A stretch of 64,000 nucleotides of DNA from Campylobacter_A concisus_Y. Lineage in GTDB: Bacteria > Campylobacterota > Campylobacteria > Campylobacterales > Campylobacteraceae. The stretch covers positions 343,541 to 407,540 of the forward strand of contig NZ_CABPTY010000002.1 in the NCBI RefSeq assembly GCF_902460415.1. Reading direction: 5' to 3'. The number at the start of each line of letters is the position of its first letter. Position 1 is the stretch's first letter. Positions 46,017-57,500 of this stretch are shown here, piece after piece. The translations under genes and the position numbers were made by a program. The notes under the pieces are model-generated. The model ran no database searches. It saw only the letters and a program-made list of their open reading frames with translations, and was not told where the DNA came from.

Positions 46017-47411
46017 ATGTCTGAAAAGCTAAAAGTCGTTTGGTATAACGGAATGAACGTTGATAAGGTTCATTTCGAGCAACAAGAAAGATATTTTGAG
46101 AGAAATTTAAACCTAAAAACCATCTCTTCTTTTTCAAATTTATATGGTGTTTTAGATTTAGAAATTTCAAGCGATCTTTTGCTTCAAGGCAAAATAGGGC
46201 TAACTAAAATTTCTTGTATCTCTCAAGATGGTACGATTTTCAATGCGCCAGATCAAGATGAATTACCAGAGCCACTTGAGATAATCCCAAGTGAACTAAA
46301 CTCAGCCATTATAGTGCTAAAACTACCTATTAGCTCAGGTCTGGTTGATATCAGCTTGCAAAATAATTTACCAAATTTAAAATTTACAGCCAAGCAAGCA
46401 CTTATTAGCTCAAGAGTGCATGATGAAGCTAGCAACGATATATTAAACGAGTTAGATGATAAAGATGATTTTGAACTATCTTCTGCCTTTGCACAAGATA
46501 AAGAAAATATAATCCTAGCGAGCCAAAGATCATCTCTTGGAGTATTTGGCTCAAAGATGCCTTACGAGCTTAGCATACCAATTTGTAAAATAAAAAATAT
46601 AGACCTAAATAAGCAAATAATACTTGACGAAAAATTTATTCCAACTTGTATTAACATTAGTAAAAACACCTTTATAACAAATTTTATAGAGGAGCTTAGC
46701 TTTGCTACAAAGCAACATCAAGAGAGTTATTTTGGGTTGTTAGGAGGTATTGATCAGGCTAAAAATAGACTTGATTTTTCAACGTATTTAACACTAAATA
46801 TGCTAAAAAAATGGCATTTAATATTCTCTTATTTGTTAAAGAAAGATAAATTTCACCCAGAGTATTTGTATGAAAAATTAGTTGATTTTCAGTCTGATCT
46901 GTTGGCACTTAGTCACGATAATAGTTTTAGCGAATTTATAGCCTACGATCACAATAACCTAACTCAAACTTTTGTGCCTTTGATAAATAATCTAAGACTT
47001 TTATTCTCACATATCTTATCTCCAAAATATATAATGGCACAGATTGTTAAAAATAATCACGGCTTTTATGACTGTATTTTTGATAATCCAAGCATTATTG
47101 AAAACTCAGAAATTTATTTTGCTATTCACAGCGATACAAAAAATGAGTATCTTCTTAAAAATTTCAAAGAGCAATGCAAAATCCATACTCAATCAAATAT
47201 AAAAGGCATAGTTTCTTCACAGCTAAGAGGTATAAACGTAGAGCAAATTTCTGTTGTTCCTAGTACTTTACCAAAGTTAAACGATTATATCTATTACAAG
47301 ATAGACAAAAAAGATGAAATTTTTAAAAGCTTTGCAAATCAAAATGTGATTAGCGTTTATATAACAGCAAATTTACCAAATGCTGACATTAAAATGTGGG
47401 CTTTATTATAA
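46017..47411 (+). CDS. tssK: T6SS baseplate protein TssK
   Basis: 464 residues, full length. Starts MSEKLKVVWYNGMNVDKVHF, the typical TssK opening where W-x-x-G-h precedes the N-terminal shell domain. TssK links the baseplate wedge (TssEFG) to the TssLM membrane complex. The stop lies 8 bp before the tssL start I prefer. Confidence 0.93.
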   Translation: MSEKLKVVWYNGMNVDKVHFEQQERYFERNLNLKTISSFSNLYGVLDLEISSDLLLQGKIGLTKISCISQDGTIFNAPDQDELPEPLEIIPSELNSAIIVLKLPISSGLVDISLQNNLPNLKFTAKQALISSRVHDEASNDILNELDDKDDFELSSAFAQDKENIILASQRSSLGVFGSKMPYELSIPICKIKNIDLNKQIILDEKFIPTCINISKNTFITNFIEELSFATKQHQESYFGLLGGIDQAKNRLDFSTYLTLNMLKKWHLIFSYLLKKDKFHPEYLYEKLVDFQSDLLALSHDNSFSEFIAYDHNNLTQTFVPLINNLRLLFSHILSPKYIMAQIVKNNHGFYDCIFDNPSIIENSEIYFAIHSDTKNEYLLKNFKEQCKIHTQSNIKGIVSSQLRGINVEQISVVPSTLPKLNDYIYYKIDKKDEIFKSFANQNVISVYITANLPNADIKMWALL

Positions 47412-47419
47412 GGATAAAA

Positions 47420-48184
47420 ATGAACGAAAATCAAAATGAAACCTCAGTTTTAAGTCAAACAAATCTTTTAGGTCTTGGCACAAATCTTGCACTAGATCAC
47501 GTGTTACCATTACTTCTTTTGGCAAATAGGGTTTCAAAACTACAAAATTTTTCACAAAGTGAAATGGCAAATTTACGTGAAAAATTGATAAATGATATCT
47601 TAAGCACTACTTCAAAGATATCAAATCTAGGTATTTACGAGGAAGACGATATTATTAGGCTTAGATATTGCCTTTGTGTTTTTATAGATGAGAGCTTGCT
47701 AAAAAATGAAATTTTTATGAACAGCTTTTGGGCCAATAATACCCTGACAACAAGATTTTTTAATGAAAATCTAGGTGGAAATAAATTCTTTGGCATTATG
47801 GATAAGTGGTTTGAAAATGTTGGCAAAAATAAAGATTTCTTGGAATTTATATATGCTTGTTTGGTGCTTGGCTATAAGGGAAAATATGAAACCCAAGAAG
47901 ATTGCAATGAAAAAATCTCTTATCTTTGTGAAAATATAGCTGCAGCCGTTTCTCCGCTCATAAAGGCTGATGAAAATGTATTTGAAAAGAGCTACTTAAA
48001 ACAGACAAAGAAAAGTTTTCTTGAGGTATTTTCGTTAAAGCGTTTAAAATTTTATTTCATTTTGCTAGCCATTGCTATGATTGCAGCTGCATTTTTATAT
48101 AGTACATATTCTATGGATCAAAACAATATCAGAAACGATAGTATCCTAAATAATAAGATAGAGAATTTTATGGATAACAAGTAA
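47420..48184 (+). CDS. tssL: T6SS inner-membrane protein TssL (DotU family)
   Basis: 254 residues from ATG 47420, preceded by AAGGAT; a longer frame from 47396 would overlap tssK. DotU features: NLALDHVLPLLLLANRV, RYCLCVFIDESLL, NENLGGNKFFGIMDKWF and CLVLGYKGKYE. A single C-terminal membrane segment (FILLAIAMIAAAFLYSTYSM) is typical for a C-tail anchor. No peptidoglycan-binding extension is fused. Confidence 0.93.
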   Translation: MNENQNETSVLSQTNLLGLGTNLALDHVLPLLLLANRVSKLQNFSQSEMANLREKLINDILSTTSKISNLGIYEEDDIIRLRYCLCVFIDESLLKNEIFMNSFWANNTLTTRFFNENLGGNKFFGIMDKWFENVGKNKDFLEFIYACLVLGYKGKYETQEDCNEKISYLCENIAAAVSPLIKADENVFEKSYLKQTKKSFLEVFSLKRLKFYFILLAIAMIAAAFLYSTYSMDQNNIRNDSILNNKIENFMDNK

Positions 48185-49459
48185 GTGCAAGATAATTTTT
48201 GTAATAAATTTAATGAAGATTTTTTAGAGAATGAGCTTTATATTAGTTTAACTGATGAAATGTCAAAGTATAAAACTTTGATGCATGACAGTATAAAGTG
48301 GGATTATGTATTTAGCTCATCTTTAAAGGCATTAAGTGAATTTAGTCTTGACGCTAAGCTTTTAAATTTCTTAGCGATTTCTGCTATAAATTTAAACGAC
48401 AAAGAGGCTTTTAAGACACTTATAAAAGCCTTTTCCTTTTTTCTATCTATTTTGAAAAAAGAGCCAAATTCACTTGCAAAAAATGAAAAGCAGCTACCTA
48501 CTAAAAAAAAGATAATAGCTCAAACAATAGAGCTTTTTACTCAAGCTAATGATAAAGCTTTGGATCAAGCTGACGCAAAAGCGTTTAATGACCTTGTGCC
48601 TGAGCTTTCGCAAGAGTTTGGCACACATTTTGATACGCTTTATATAGAAGAAAAAAAAGAAGAAATTTTAAAAGCTAAAGAGCCAAAAGTAATTACTAAA
48701 ACTGAGCCAACTTACGATCAAAGCGTTTCATTTAGCGGCAATGACATTAGTACATTTAATGATAGAGAATTTAGAGAATATTTTATAAATTTATCACTAA
48801 TGCTTTTAAAGAGTGATATTAAAAATTTTACCGCTTATGCTTTAATTTTTGAAGCAATGTGGGGTAGAATAAAGGCACTTCCATCAAGTAGCGATCAAAT
48901 GACGCAGATACGTTACCCTGATGAAAATCTGATTATGCTTTTTAAAAAAAGTAATGAACTAAATCTTGATAATTTAGAAAAATTTATAAGAAATTTAGCA
49001 CTTAATCCATTTTGGATAGAAGGCATTAAAATATTTTGCGAATTTTTAAATAGCGCTGGACTTGCAAGGCAAATCGATCTTGTTTGTGATATGGTTTTAA
49101 ATTTTATTGATAAATTTCCAGATATAAAAAAGCTCAAATTTCAAAGCGGAGAAGCTTTCTTTAGTGAAGATATAAGTAAATTTTTTATTAAAAGTAACTC
49201 TTTGGAATTTACTTCCAGCAGTGATAGTAAAAAAGATATGAGTTTTGAAGATCTAATAAAAGAACTAGACAAAAGCAAGCATGCTTCAAGTGCTCAAAGC
49301 GAGCTTAATTTTATGCTTGAATTATCAAAAATTTTTACTGCTCAAGGTATGAATAATAATGCAAAAGCTACCTATGCACAAATAGTTAATTTCATAGAAA
49401 ATACCGAGCTTAAAGATTATTTATCAGACATATATATAAAGGCAAAAACATTTGTGTGA
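48185..49459 (+). CDS. tssA: T6SS TssA-like protein (ImpA/VasJ type)
   Basis: 424 residues starting at GTG directly after the tssL stop. N-terminal part (KYKTLMHDSIKWDYVFSSSL, LDAKLLNFLAISAINLND) resembles the ImpA N-terminal domain, and the C-terminal part (NPFWIEGIKIFCEFLNSAGL, YAQIVNFIENTEL) fits VasJ/TssA C-terminal domains. TssA proteins prime and cap sheath polymerisation. Sequence is diverged, so the call rests partly on position between tssL and tssB. Confidence 0.75.
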   Translation: MQDNFCNKFNEDFLENELYISLTDEMSKYKTLMHDSIKWDYVFSSSLKALSEFSLDAKLLNFLAISAINLNDKEAFKTLIKAFSFFLSILKKEPNSLAKNEKQLPTKKKIIAQTIELFTQANDKALDQADAKAFNDLVPELSQEFGTHFDTLYIEEKKEEILKAKEPKVITKTEPTYDQSVSFSGNDISTFNDREFREYFINLSLMLLKSDIKNFTAYALIFEAMWGRIKALPSSSDQMTQIRYPDENLIMLFKKSNELNLDNLEKFIRNLALNPFWIEGIKIFCEFLNSAGLARQIDLVCDMVLNFIDKFPDIKKLKFQSGEAFFSEDISKFFIKSNSLEFTSSSDSKKDMSFEDLIKELDKSKHASSAQSELNFMLELSKIFTAQGMNNNAKATYAQIVNFIENTELKDYLSDIYIKAKTFV

Positions 49460-49499
49460 TAAAATATGTTTTTTTAAATCACCTTTAATTTTATTTAAA

Positions 49500-49505
49500 T
49501 ATAAT
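49500..49505 (+). promoter_or_regulatory. Putative -10 box upstream of tssB
   Basis: TATAAT 33 bp before the tssB ATG, in the only gap of note (78 bp) in the first half of the T6SS cluster. An AAAAAGGAT ribosome binding site follows. Suggests separate transcription of the sheath genes. Confidence 0.5.
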
Positions 49506-49537
49506 TCTTAAATCATTTACGAAAAAAGGATGTTACT

Positions 49538-50023
49538 ATGGCAGATAATCTAATCCCACCAAAAGAACGCATAAATATAGTTTATAAAACTAAGACAAAT
49601 GACCAAGAGGCTGATGTAGAGCTTCCATTAAAACTTATGGTAGTTGCAAATTTAACTGGTGAAAACCAAACTCCACTTGAAGATCGTGAAGTGATTTCTA
49701 TCAATAAAATAAATTTTGATCAGGTTATGAAAAGCTTAGATATTCATACAAATTTCTCTGTAAAAAATAAGCTAAATTCTAATAATGAAGACTTAAATGT
49801 TGATCTTGATTTTGAAAGCATCCATGATTTTAATCCAGATAATATTATAAATCAAATTCCTGAGCTAAAAAAACTTTTACAGCTTAGAAAAGCTTTAGTT
49901 GCATTAAAAGGTCCTATGGGCAATATGCCTGATTTTAGAAAAGCGGTTTTAGAAGCTATAAAAGATGAAGATAGTAGAAAACAACTTCTTTTAGAGATTA
50001 AAGACGAACAAGATAAGGAATAA
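49538..50023 (+). CDS. tssB: T6SS contractile sheath small subunit TssB
   Basis: 161 residues with the TssB/VipA pattern: PPKERINIVYKTKTNDQEAD, ELPLKLMVVANLTG, and the C-terminal helix LKKLLQLRKALVALKGPMGN. It polymerises with TssC into the contractile sheath. tssC begins 2 bp after the stop. Complete. Confidence 0.96.
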   Translation: MADNLIPPKERINIVYKTKTNDQEADVELPLKLMVVANLTGENQTPLEDREVISINKINFDQVMKSLDIHTNFSVKNKLNSNNEDLNVDLDFESIHDFNPDNIINQIPELKKLLQLRKALVALKGPMGNMPDFRKAVLEAIKDEDSRKQLLLEIKDEQDKE

Positions 50024-50025
50024 AA

Positions 50026-51474
50026 ATGTCTGAAACTAAAGTTAAAACTCCTATCATTGAAAGCATAATGCAAAGGAGTAAATATTCAAAAGATGACGAG
50101 AGTTATAGTGTTGTAAAGCAAGGAGTTGCTGAGTTTATTTCAAATATAATAACAACAAATAATGCTGAAGATAAAATAAATAAGCTCGCACTTGATGAGA
50201 TGATAGCTCACATTGATACCCTTTTATCTGCTCAAATGGATGAAATTTTACACAATAAATCTTTCCAAGAGCTAGAATCAACTTGGCGTGGAATTAGATT
50301 TTTGGTCGAGAGAACGAATTTTAATGAAAATGTAAAAATTGATCTTTTAGATGCTACAAAAGAAGAAATTTTAGATGATTTTGAAAACAACCTAGACATA
50401 ACCCAAAGTACACTTTATAAACAAATTTATTCAGCCGAATATGGACAGTTTGGTGGCGAGCCAGTTGGTGCGATAGTGGCTGATTATGAGCTAGATAAAT
50501 CAAATCAAGATATGACTTTTTTAAATAAAATGTCATCAATTGCTGCAATGAGCCATTCGCCGCTTCTTACATCTCTTTCTGCTAAATTTTTCGGACTTGA
50601 TAATTTTGGTGAGCTTGAAAATATAAAAGATCTAAAAAGCATGCTAGAAGGTCCACAATATACAAGATGGAGAACTTTTAGAGAAAATGAAGATGCAAAA
50701 TACACAGGATGTATGGTAAATAGATTTCTTACAAGATCTCCTTATGTGCCAGAAGATAACCCTATAAAGAGCTTTAATTATAGAGAAACTGTAAATAATC
50801 ATGATGATATGCTTTGGGGCAATGGAGCTTATGCGTTTGCTACAAGGCTTACAGATAGTTTTGCTGATTATAGATGGTGCGGCAATATTATTGGGCCAAA
50901 AGGTGGCGGTGCCGTAAAAGATCTTCCAACTTATACTTATGAAAATTATGGAAGCGTCCAAACAAAAATTCCAACCGAAGTTTTGATCACAGATAGAAGA
51001 GAATTTGAACTTTCAGAAAATGGATTTATCGCTCTTACTTTAAGAAGAGATAGTAATAACGCTGCATTTTTCTCAGCAAACTCTGCGTTAAAACCTAAAA
51101 TTTTCCCAAATACTCCAGAAGGTAAAGCTGCTGAGACAAATTTCAGGCTCGGAACTCAACTGCCTTATGTGTTCTTGATCTCTCGTTTGGCTCATTATCT
51201 AAAAGTGCTTCAAAGAGAAGAGATAGGTACATGGAAAGAGCGTAGCGATGTTGAGCGCGGCTTAAATGAATGGCTAAGACAATACATCTCAGATCAGGAA
51301 AATCCACCAGCAGATGTTAGAAGTAGAAGACCATTTAGAAGCGCAAAAGTAATCGTCAGTGATATAGCCGGCGAGCCTGGTTGGTATAAAATAGAGCTTC
51401 TAGCTAGACCTCACTTTAAATTTATGGGAGCAAATTTCGAGCTTTCTTTGGTCGGAAAACTAGACAAAGAGTAA
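50026..51474 (+). CDS. tssC: T6SS contractile sheath large subunit TssC
   Basis: 482 residues, among the most conserved T6SS proteins. Seen are SFQELESTWRGIRFLVERTN, DYELDKSNQDMTFLNKMSS, GYRW-type DYRWCGNIIGPKGGG and a C-terminal FKFMGANFELSLVGKLDKE. Together with TssB it forms the sheath. In many T6SSs ClpV recycles the sheath; no clpV is seen here. Confidence 0.97.
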   Translation: MSETKVKTPIIESIMQRSKYSKDDESYSVVKQGVAEFISNIITTNNAEDKINKLALDEMIAHIDTLLSAQMDEILHNKSFQELESTWRGIRFLVERTNFNENVKIDLLDATKEEILDDFENNLDITQSTLYKQIYSAEYGQFGGEPVGAIVADYELDKSNQDMTFLNKMSSIAAMSHSPLLTSLSAKFFGLDNFGELENIKDLKSMLEGPQYTRWRTFRENEDAKYTGCMVNRFLTRSPYVPEDNPIKSFNYRETVNNHDDMLWGNGAYAFATRLTDSFADYRWCGNIIGPKGGGAVKDLPTYTYENYGSVQTKIPTEVLITDRREFELSENGFIALTLRRDSNNAAFFSANSALKPKIFPNTPEGKAAETNFRLGTQLPYVFLISRLAHYLKVLQREEIGTWKERSDVERGLNEWLRQYISDQENPPADVRSRRPFRSAKVIVSDIAGEPGWYKIELLARPHFKFMGANFELSLVGKLDKE

Positions 51475-51481
51475 GCTTGCT

Positions 51482-51871
51482 ATGTCGCTGATAGATAAAA
51501 TTTTGTATGAATTTAGTGATGAATCAAAGCTACGTCCATATTTTAAAGATCTAGACAGCGACATAAAAGATCACATTGATACTATCTTAAACTCTAGACT
51601 TGGTAACTACGGCCGATTAAATGATAGTATTATTGATCTTTGGTCGATGGGTGTTGAGATAAACGAGCTTGGTCATAAACTTGGTATGGCAATATATGAA
51701 TTAATCAGCTCAAATGAGAATAGAATAGAAGTAACATCTATCGGATATGATGACTCACTAAAGCCTTGGCGTATCATCTTTAATATAAACTACAAGCATA
51801 AAAACGATAATTTCAAAGAATATTTGCTAAAGGTTATCTTTAAAAACAATAGATATTGTGAGATTTTATAA
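51482..51871 (+). CDS. tssE: T6SS baseplate protein TssE (gp25-like)
   Basis: 129 residues of the gp25-like lysozyme-fold family: SIIDLWSMGVEINELGHKLG and IELN-type NRIEVTSIGYDDSLKPWR. TssE connects the baseplate to the sheath. It overlaps tssF by one base. Confidence 0.92.
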   Translation: MSLIDKILYEFSDESKLRPYFKDLDSDIKDHIDTILNSRLGNYGRLNDSIIDLWSMGVEINELGHKLGMAIYELISSNENRIEVTSIGYDDSLKPWRIIFNINYKHKNDNFKEYLLKVIFKNNRYCEIL

Positions 51872-53589
51872 TGGACTATAATGAAAATAATCTAGCTTAT
51901 TTTCAAAAAGAGATGGCGTATCTTGATGAAACAAGAGCTCTTTTTATTAAAAATTTTCCAAAAGTAGCACCCTTTTTAGATACTAAAAGCAAAGATCCTG
52001 ATGTCGAGAGTATAATAGAAAATATGGCTATTTTGACATCTAGGATTAGGCAAGAACTAGATGAAAATATCCCACTAATCGCTGAGTCTTTAGTAAATAT
52101 CTTAATGCCAAGCTATACAAATCCTTTTCCATCAGCTTGTATGCAAGAATTTACCTTAAGAGATGACTTCTCTGGGGTGAGAGAATTTATACCAAAAGGA
52201 AGTATAGTCGAGTCAAAGCAGATCAATGGCATAACGTGCAAATTTCAAACGATCTTTGACATAAATTTACTTCCCTTAAAGATAACAAAAGCTTTTATGA
52301 CAAACAACAAGAGTGATTATCTTCTAAATTTAAATATAAGCGTTACAAAGGACGAGCTTAGCACAAAAGAACTTGATATAGATTTTTTAAATTTATATCT
52401 TGGAAATAATGTTTACTTCTCTTCTACGCTCCTAATGTGGCTAAAAAATTACTTGAAATTTATTACAATAAGTTTTGAAGATAGCGATCAAGAGATAAAG
52501 TTAAGCCCTGATAAACTTAGTTTAGATGAGTTTGATGAGCGTTTGATAAAGAGTGATGAGTTTGGATTTGAAGCATTTGAGCTTTTAAAAGAGCTATCAT
52601 TTTTTCCTTCAAAGTTAAATTTTATGCGATTAAATGGACTTGGCTTTCTTAAAAATTTTTCCGCAAAAAGCTTTAATATTAAATTTATATTTTCAAAAGA
52701 TATGCCAAGTGGATATGTGCCAAGGCTAGAGTATTTTTCTCTTTTTGCTACGCCTGCAATAAATTTATTTGCAATGAGTGCCGAGCCTATTTTGAATAAC
52801 AATAGGCGAAGCGAATATAGAATTTTTCTAGATCGCTCAAATATCGATGCTTATGAAATCGTTTCAATCAGTAAGGTGGTCGCCCACAGCAGTAATAATG
52901 AAAAAAGGATATTAAAAAACTATAAAAGTTTTGAGAGATTCGAATTTTTAAATGATGAGCGAGCAAAAGATTATTATTTTGTCAGCAATAAAACAGATAT
53001 AAAACTAAACTCTTATAAAGAAATTTCTTTTTTTAAAAGTGACTCTAAAGATCAAACCATCAGCATAGATGCGTTTTGCTGCAATGGTGATTTACCTTGC
53101 AATCTAAAGCTTGGTGAGATAGATAGAGTGTTATCCCACCAAGGTGTAACAACTAAAAATTTAACTATTCCAACTAGTGTAAAGCGAGTAAAAATAGATG
53201 GAAATCTTCTTTGGAAACTAGTTAGTATCTTATCTTTTAGCTATCAAAGTATACTAGAGAAGGGCTCTTTTTTAGCACTTCTTAATACATTTAGCGCACC
53301 AGATGATGAGTTTTTTAAAAAATTTGCCAACTCGCTTTATGATATAAAAACAAAGCAAATTTATAGAGTTGATCAAGGCTTTGCAAAAAGAGGGTTGCTC
53401 TGCATATTCTATATAGATGAAAGTGAATTTGAGAGTATCGGAAATGTCTATGTTTTAGGTATAAATTTGGCTAAATTTTTATCAAAATTTGCCTCAATCA
53501 ATTCATTTTGCGAGCTTAAAATAAAGTGTATAAAGAGTAAAATTTTGCTTAATTATGACTTTTTAGGTGGTACAAAAAAATTAATATGA
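51871..53589 (+). CDS. tssF: T6SS baseplate protein TssF
   Basis: 572 residues. YFQKEMAYLDETRALFIKNF and PKVAPFLDTKSKDPDVESII, and LVNILMPSYTNPFPSACMQE are the classic TssF N-terminal signatures. It forms the wedge with TssG and TssK. Overlaps tssG by 4 bp. Full length. Confidence 0.96.
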   Translation: MDYNENNLAYFQKEMAYLDETRALFIKNFPKVAPFLDTKSKDPDVESIIENMAILTSRIRQELDENIPLIAESLVNILMPSYTNPFPSACMQEFTLRDDFSGVREFIPKGSIVESKQINGITCKFQTIFDINLLPLKITKAFMTNNKSDYLLNLNISVTKDELSTKELDIDFLNLYLGNNVYFSSTLLMWLKNYLKFITISFEDSDQEIKLSPDKLSLDEFDERLIKSDEFGFEAFELLKELSFFPSKLNFMRLNGLGFLKNFSAKSFNIKFIFSKDMPSGYVPRLEYFSLFATPAINLFAMSAEPILNNNRRSEYRIFLDRSNIDAYEIVSISKVVAHSSNNEKRILKNYKSFERFEFLNDERAKDYYFVSNKTDIKLNSYKEISFFKSDSKDQTISIDAFCCNGDLPCNLKLGEIDRVLSHQGVTTKNLTIPTSVKRVKIDGNLLWKLVSILSFSYQSILEKGSFLALLNTFSAPDDEFFKKFANSLYDIKTKQIYRVDQGFAKRGLLCIFYIDESEFESIGNVYVLGINLAKFLSKFASINSFCELKIKCIKSKILLNYDFLGGTKKLI

Positions 53590-54482
53590 ACAAAGAACTA
53601 AATCAAGCTTCTTTTTTTAAATTAGTAAAGAACTGCCTAAAGCACCACGATAGAAGAGATATTTTTTTAAAAAATAGTCCAAGTTTTGCTTATCCGATTA
53701 ATGAGCTTGAGAGCTTAAATAAAGAGGATGCAGTAAAAATCGTCGTAAATTTTATGGGTCTTTTGGGAAGTGGCTCGCATCTTACAAGCTATATTTTAGA
53801 AAAGATCTCAAAGAGTAACGATAATAATTTCGAGAAATTTTTTGACTTTTTTGATAATTACTTGCTTTGGCTTTTCTTTGATAGCATTAGTCTAAAAAAT
53901 TATGCAAGATCCTTTGAAAAAGAGCTTAATGATAAAATTTCAAAGATTTTATTAGATATATTAAACATAAGCAATAAAAAATTAGCAAAAAAATTCTTAC
54001 CATTTTCTCCGCTTATTATTAGTCAAAGAAGACCTAAAAGAGAGATTGAGTTTGCCTTGCAGCGTCATTTTAATTTAAAAAATAAACTATTTTTGCTAGA
54101 AAATCTACCAAATCAAATTTTCATAGCACCTTCAAATTTAAATTCGCTTGGCATCAAAAATAGGGCTTTGGGTAGAAATTTTATACTTGGTAAAAAGCTT
54201 TTTGAGAAACAAACTAAGATAGCAGTTTATATAAATGGCATAGATTATGAAGAAGCTATTGATTTTTTCCCAAAAAGAAGAAAGTTTAAAGAGCTTCAAG
54301 ATACTCTTATCTTTTTTACGAACAATGAATTTGTTGCCGATTTATACATAAAAATAAACTATTCTCCAAAGATGCAATTAAAGCTTGGGATAGATGAAAG
54401 TTATAGTAAAATAGGCCTTGGTGCAAGGCTTAAAAGTAATAAAAATATGTCAAATTTTATAAAATTTAGGATTTGCTCTTAA
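53586..54482 (+). CDS. tssG: T6SS baseplate protein TssG
   Basis: 298 residues. PSFAYPINELESLN and VNFMGLLGSGSHLTSYILEK correspond to the TssG N-terminal motifs (family F-x-G-hxGxxGxLP); the C-terminal portion has LGARLKSNKNMSNFIKFRI. It is somewhat diverged but fixed by the ATGA overlap with tssF. Confidence 0.92.
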   Translation: MNKELNQASFFKLVKNCLKHHDRRDIFLKNSPSFAYPINELESLNKEDAVKIVVNFMGLLGSGSHLTSYILEKISKSNDNNFEKFFDFFDNYLLWLFFDSISLKNYARSFEKELNDKISKILLDILNISNKKLAKKFLPFSPLIISQRRPKREIEFALQRHFNLKNKLFLLENLPNQIFIAPSNLNSLGIKNRALGRNFILGKKLFEKQTKIAVYINGIDYEEAIDFFPKRRKFKELQDTLIFFTNNEFVADLYIKINYSPKMQLKLGIDESYSKIGLGARLKSNKNMSNFIKFRICS

Positions 54483-54560
54483 ATTTTTAGATATAAAATC
54501 TAAAATATTTGTTATTATTACATTAAAGAAATATATTTATTTGTAAAAGGATGTGCATCA

Positions 54561-57500
54561 ATGGCATTTATCGATTACCTAAGAAGATTTTTTGTCTTTT
54601 TTAGATTCAAACACAGTACAATTTTGGTAGCTTCTATTGCACTAAGCGTCTTATTTTGGCTTTACGCTCCACTTATAGCTTTTAACGATGTATATAGCTT
54701 TGCTAGTATAAGTTCAAGAGTCACTATATTAATTGCATTTTGGGCAGTTATTTTATTTTTTGTTTTAATCAAGCCACTAATGCACTATTTAGCATCTCAA
54801 AAAGATGAAAAAAACAATAAGCTAAAAGAGATAAAAAAAGAGTCTATGGATAGTTTTGGTAAGGCAAAAAGAAATTTTATACTTTCTTTGAAAGATGCCA
54901 AAACAACATGGAAAAAAGATATAAATTTTAAAAAATTACCTTTAATAATGATAATGGGTAATGAAGGTGCTGGAAAGAGCGCATTTATAAACTACTCAAA
55001 TATCGAATTTCCACTATCTGATAGTTTAGATACTTATAAAAAAATACACAAAAGTACAACAAACTTTAATCTTTACATATCAAAATTTGGTGCACTTTTA
55101 GATACTGAGGGTATACATTTTGCACAAGAGAGCTTGTATCAGCCAACAGCTACTGAAGAGCTTCCTGAAGATGATGTAGATAAAAATAGGGATTACTTGC
55201 TTAAAAAAAGTATCTGGAGTGAATTTTTACACTTTTTAAAACGAAATGATTTTAACGCTAGATTAAGTGGTGCGGTTTTAATCATAGATACTAAAAAATT
55301 CCTTGAAGGCACGCAAGAATATTTTGATGAATTAATTAGATATATGATAAAAAGGGTTAATGATTGTGAGAAACATCTAAATATTAAATTCCCTATTTAT
55401 ATTGTTTTTAGCAAACTTGACTTAATAGATGGCATGGGAGATTATTTTAGGCTTTTCAATGAAGATGTGGCAAATAAAGCTCTAGGAATAAACTTAGATC
55501 CAAATTTCTCAAAACAATCACTAGAAACTGAACTAAAAAACCTAAGCGAGTCACTATTTAAACATCTCATGAGTAAGAACTCGATTTCGCATTTATTGGA
55601 AGATAAAAAACGTTCATATCTATTTTTAAAACAACTTGATAATTTTTTTGCTTTAGTGAAAGATTTTGTAACAAAGCTAAGCTCTCAAAATGCACTTAAA
55701 AATAGCTCAACCATAAATGGAATTTATTTCGTCAGTGCTTATCAAGAAAATATACCTATAAACTACCTTACAAACACTATTTGCGATAGATATAACATCA
55801 AAAAACCACTTTTAAGAGCGGTAAATAACTATAGTAAACAAAGCTATTTTGTAAAATCATTTTTAAAAGAGATAGCTTTTAAAGCTAACTTAAATAAATT
55901 TGGTGCTCAAAATAGATTTACAAAATTTGCAAATTTTGTTTTAGTAGCCATACTTTGTGCTGGAGTATATTTGGGTTCTAGTTTTATTTTAGATACTAAA
56001 AATATAAAAGAGCAAAATGCTATAAATAATGCAAATAAAATTTCTTCATACCTTGATGGTAAAAAATACAAGGATCTCTCTCCGACACAAAAGATTGAGC
56101 TTCTAAATTTACTAAAACAAAGTCTAAATGACTATCCAAGAATCTTCAGCGGTGATACTAAATTTGAGTATATAACACTAGATACTTCGTATAAAGGCTT
56201 TACTCCAGTTAAAGCGCTTTACTATGATTTAAATGCTGATTTTTTCAAAAATACAGTTTTAACTGAAATGGAAAATATACTAAAAAATGAAAGCGATCCA
56301 GATAAGCTAATAAAAGCATTTTATATGTATGATTCACTCTTTGACAAAGACTACACAAATGTGGATTTATTTAAAATTTGGATTAGCACAAACTGGGATA
56401 AATTTGAAAAATATGGCGTTGCAAAAGATGAATTCTTAGCTCATATTGAGGCTATTTTAAAGGCAGAAAATTTAAACATAACTGCGGACACAGTTGCTCA
56501 AAGTATAGCAAATACGAGACTATCACCTGTTCAAAGAGCACAAAGACTCTACTATATACTTGAGTTCATATCATTTAAAGACGATAAATCTTTTTATGAT
56601 ATTAAAAAAGATATTGAAAATTTATACACAGTAGTCCAAGAGAAAGAAGCATTTAAGCCATTTAATAAAATTTATACAAAAGAAAATTTAAGAGATTTCT
56701 TATCAAAGCTTAGCTCAAACATAGATCAAACAGCTGGAATAGAATCTTGGCTAATGGAGACAAATTCTTCTTTAAAAGATATTAGCTCAAATGATAAGAA
56801 AGAGCTAAGCATTGCTGTAATAGAGCTTTATTTGCAAAACTATGCTGATAAGTGGAGCCAAATTTTAAGAGAAATAGAACCAAATGAATTTACCACAAAA
56901 AAAGAGGTCATAGAAGAGCTCGACATCTTGTCAAAGAGAGAAAATCCTTTAAATTCTTTAATAAAATTAACTAATCAAAATACAAATTTAAATGATGAGA
57001 ATTTACTAAAATATATCTACTCTCTAGGATTTGCTTCAAGTGAGATAAAGCGTGTTTTCAGTGATTTTAGTGCTAAATTTACTAACTATCATGCGTTAAA
57101 TTCTAATGACTTGCTAGATATTATAAGCAATGATGTAACAAGCGTTTATAAAAAAGTTAGTGACTATAACTTCGAAATGCTTCAAAGTAACGATGATAAA
57201 ATAGTTTATGCCATAAATGGCATAAAAAACGAAAACGACCCATTCATTGTCTTAAATAATGATGCTAAGAAGCTTCCAGATGAGTTAAATGAATATTATC
57301 AAAAGTTATCGACACTTGCATGGAAACAAGTAGAAAATGGTGCTTCGGCGCTTTTATCAACAGCATATAGAGATGATGTTTTTGATGATTTTGAAAGTCT
57401 TATCAAGCCATTTTATCCATTTAATGAACAATCTCCAAAGGCTGTTAGCATAGAAGAATTTAAAAGATTCTTTGGCAAAAACGGAACTTGGAATAGCTTT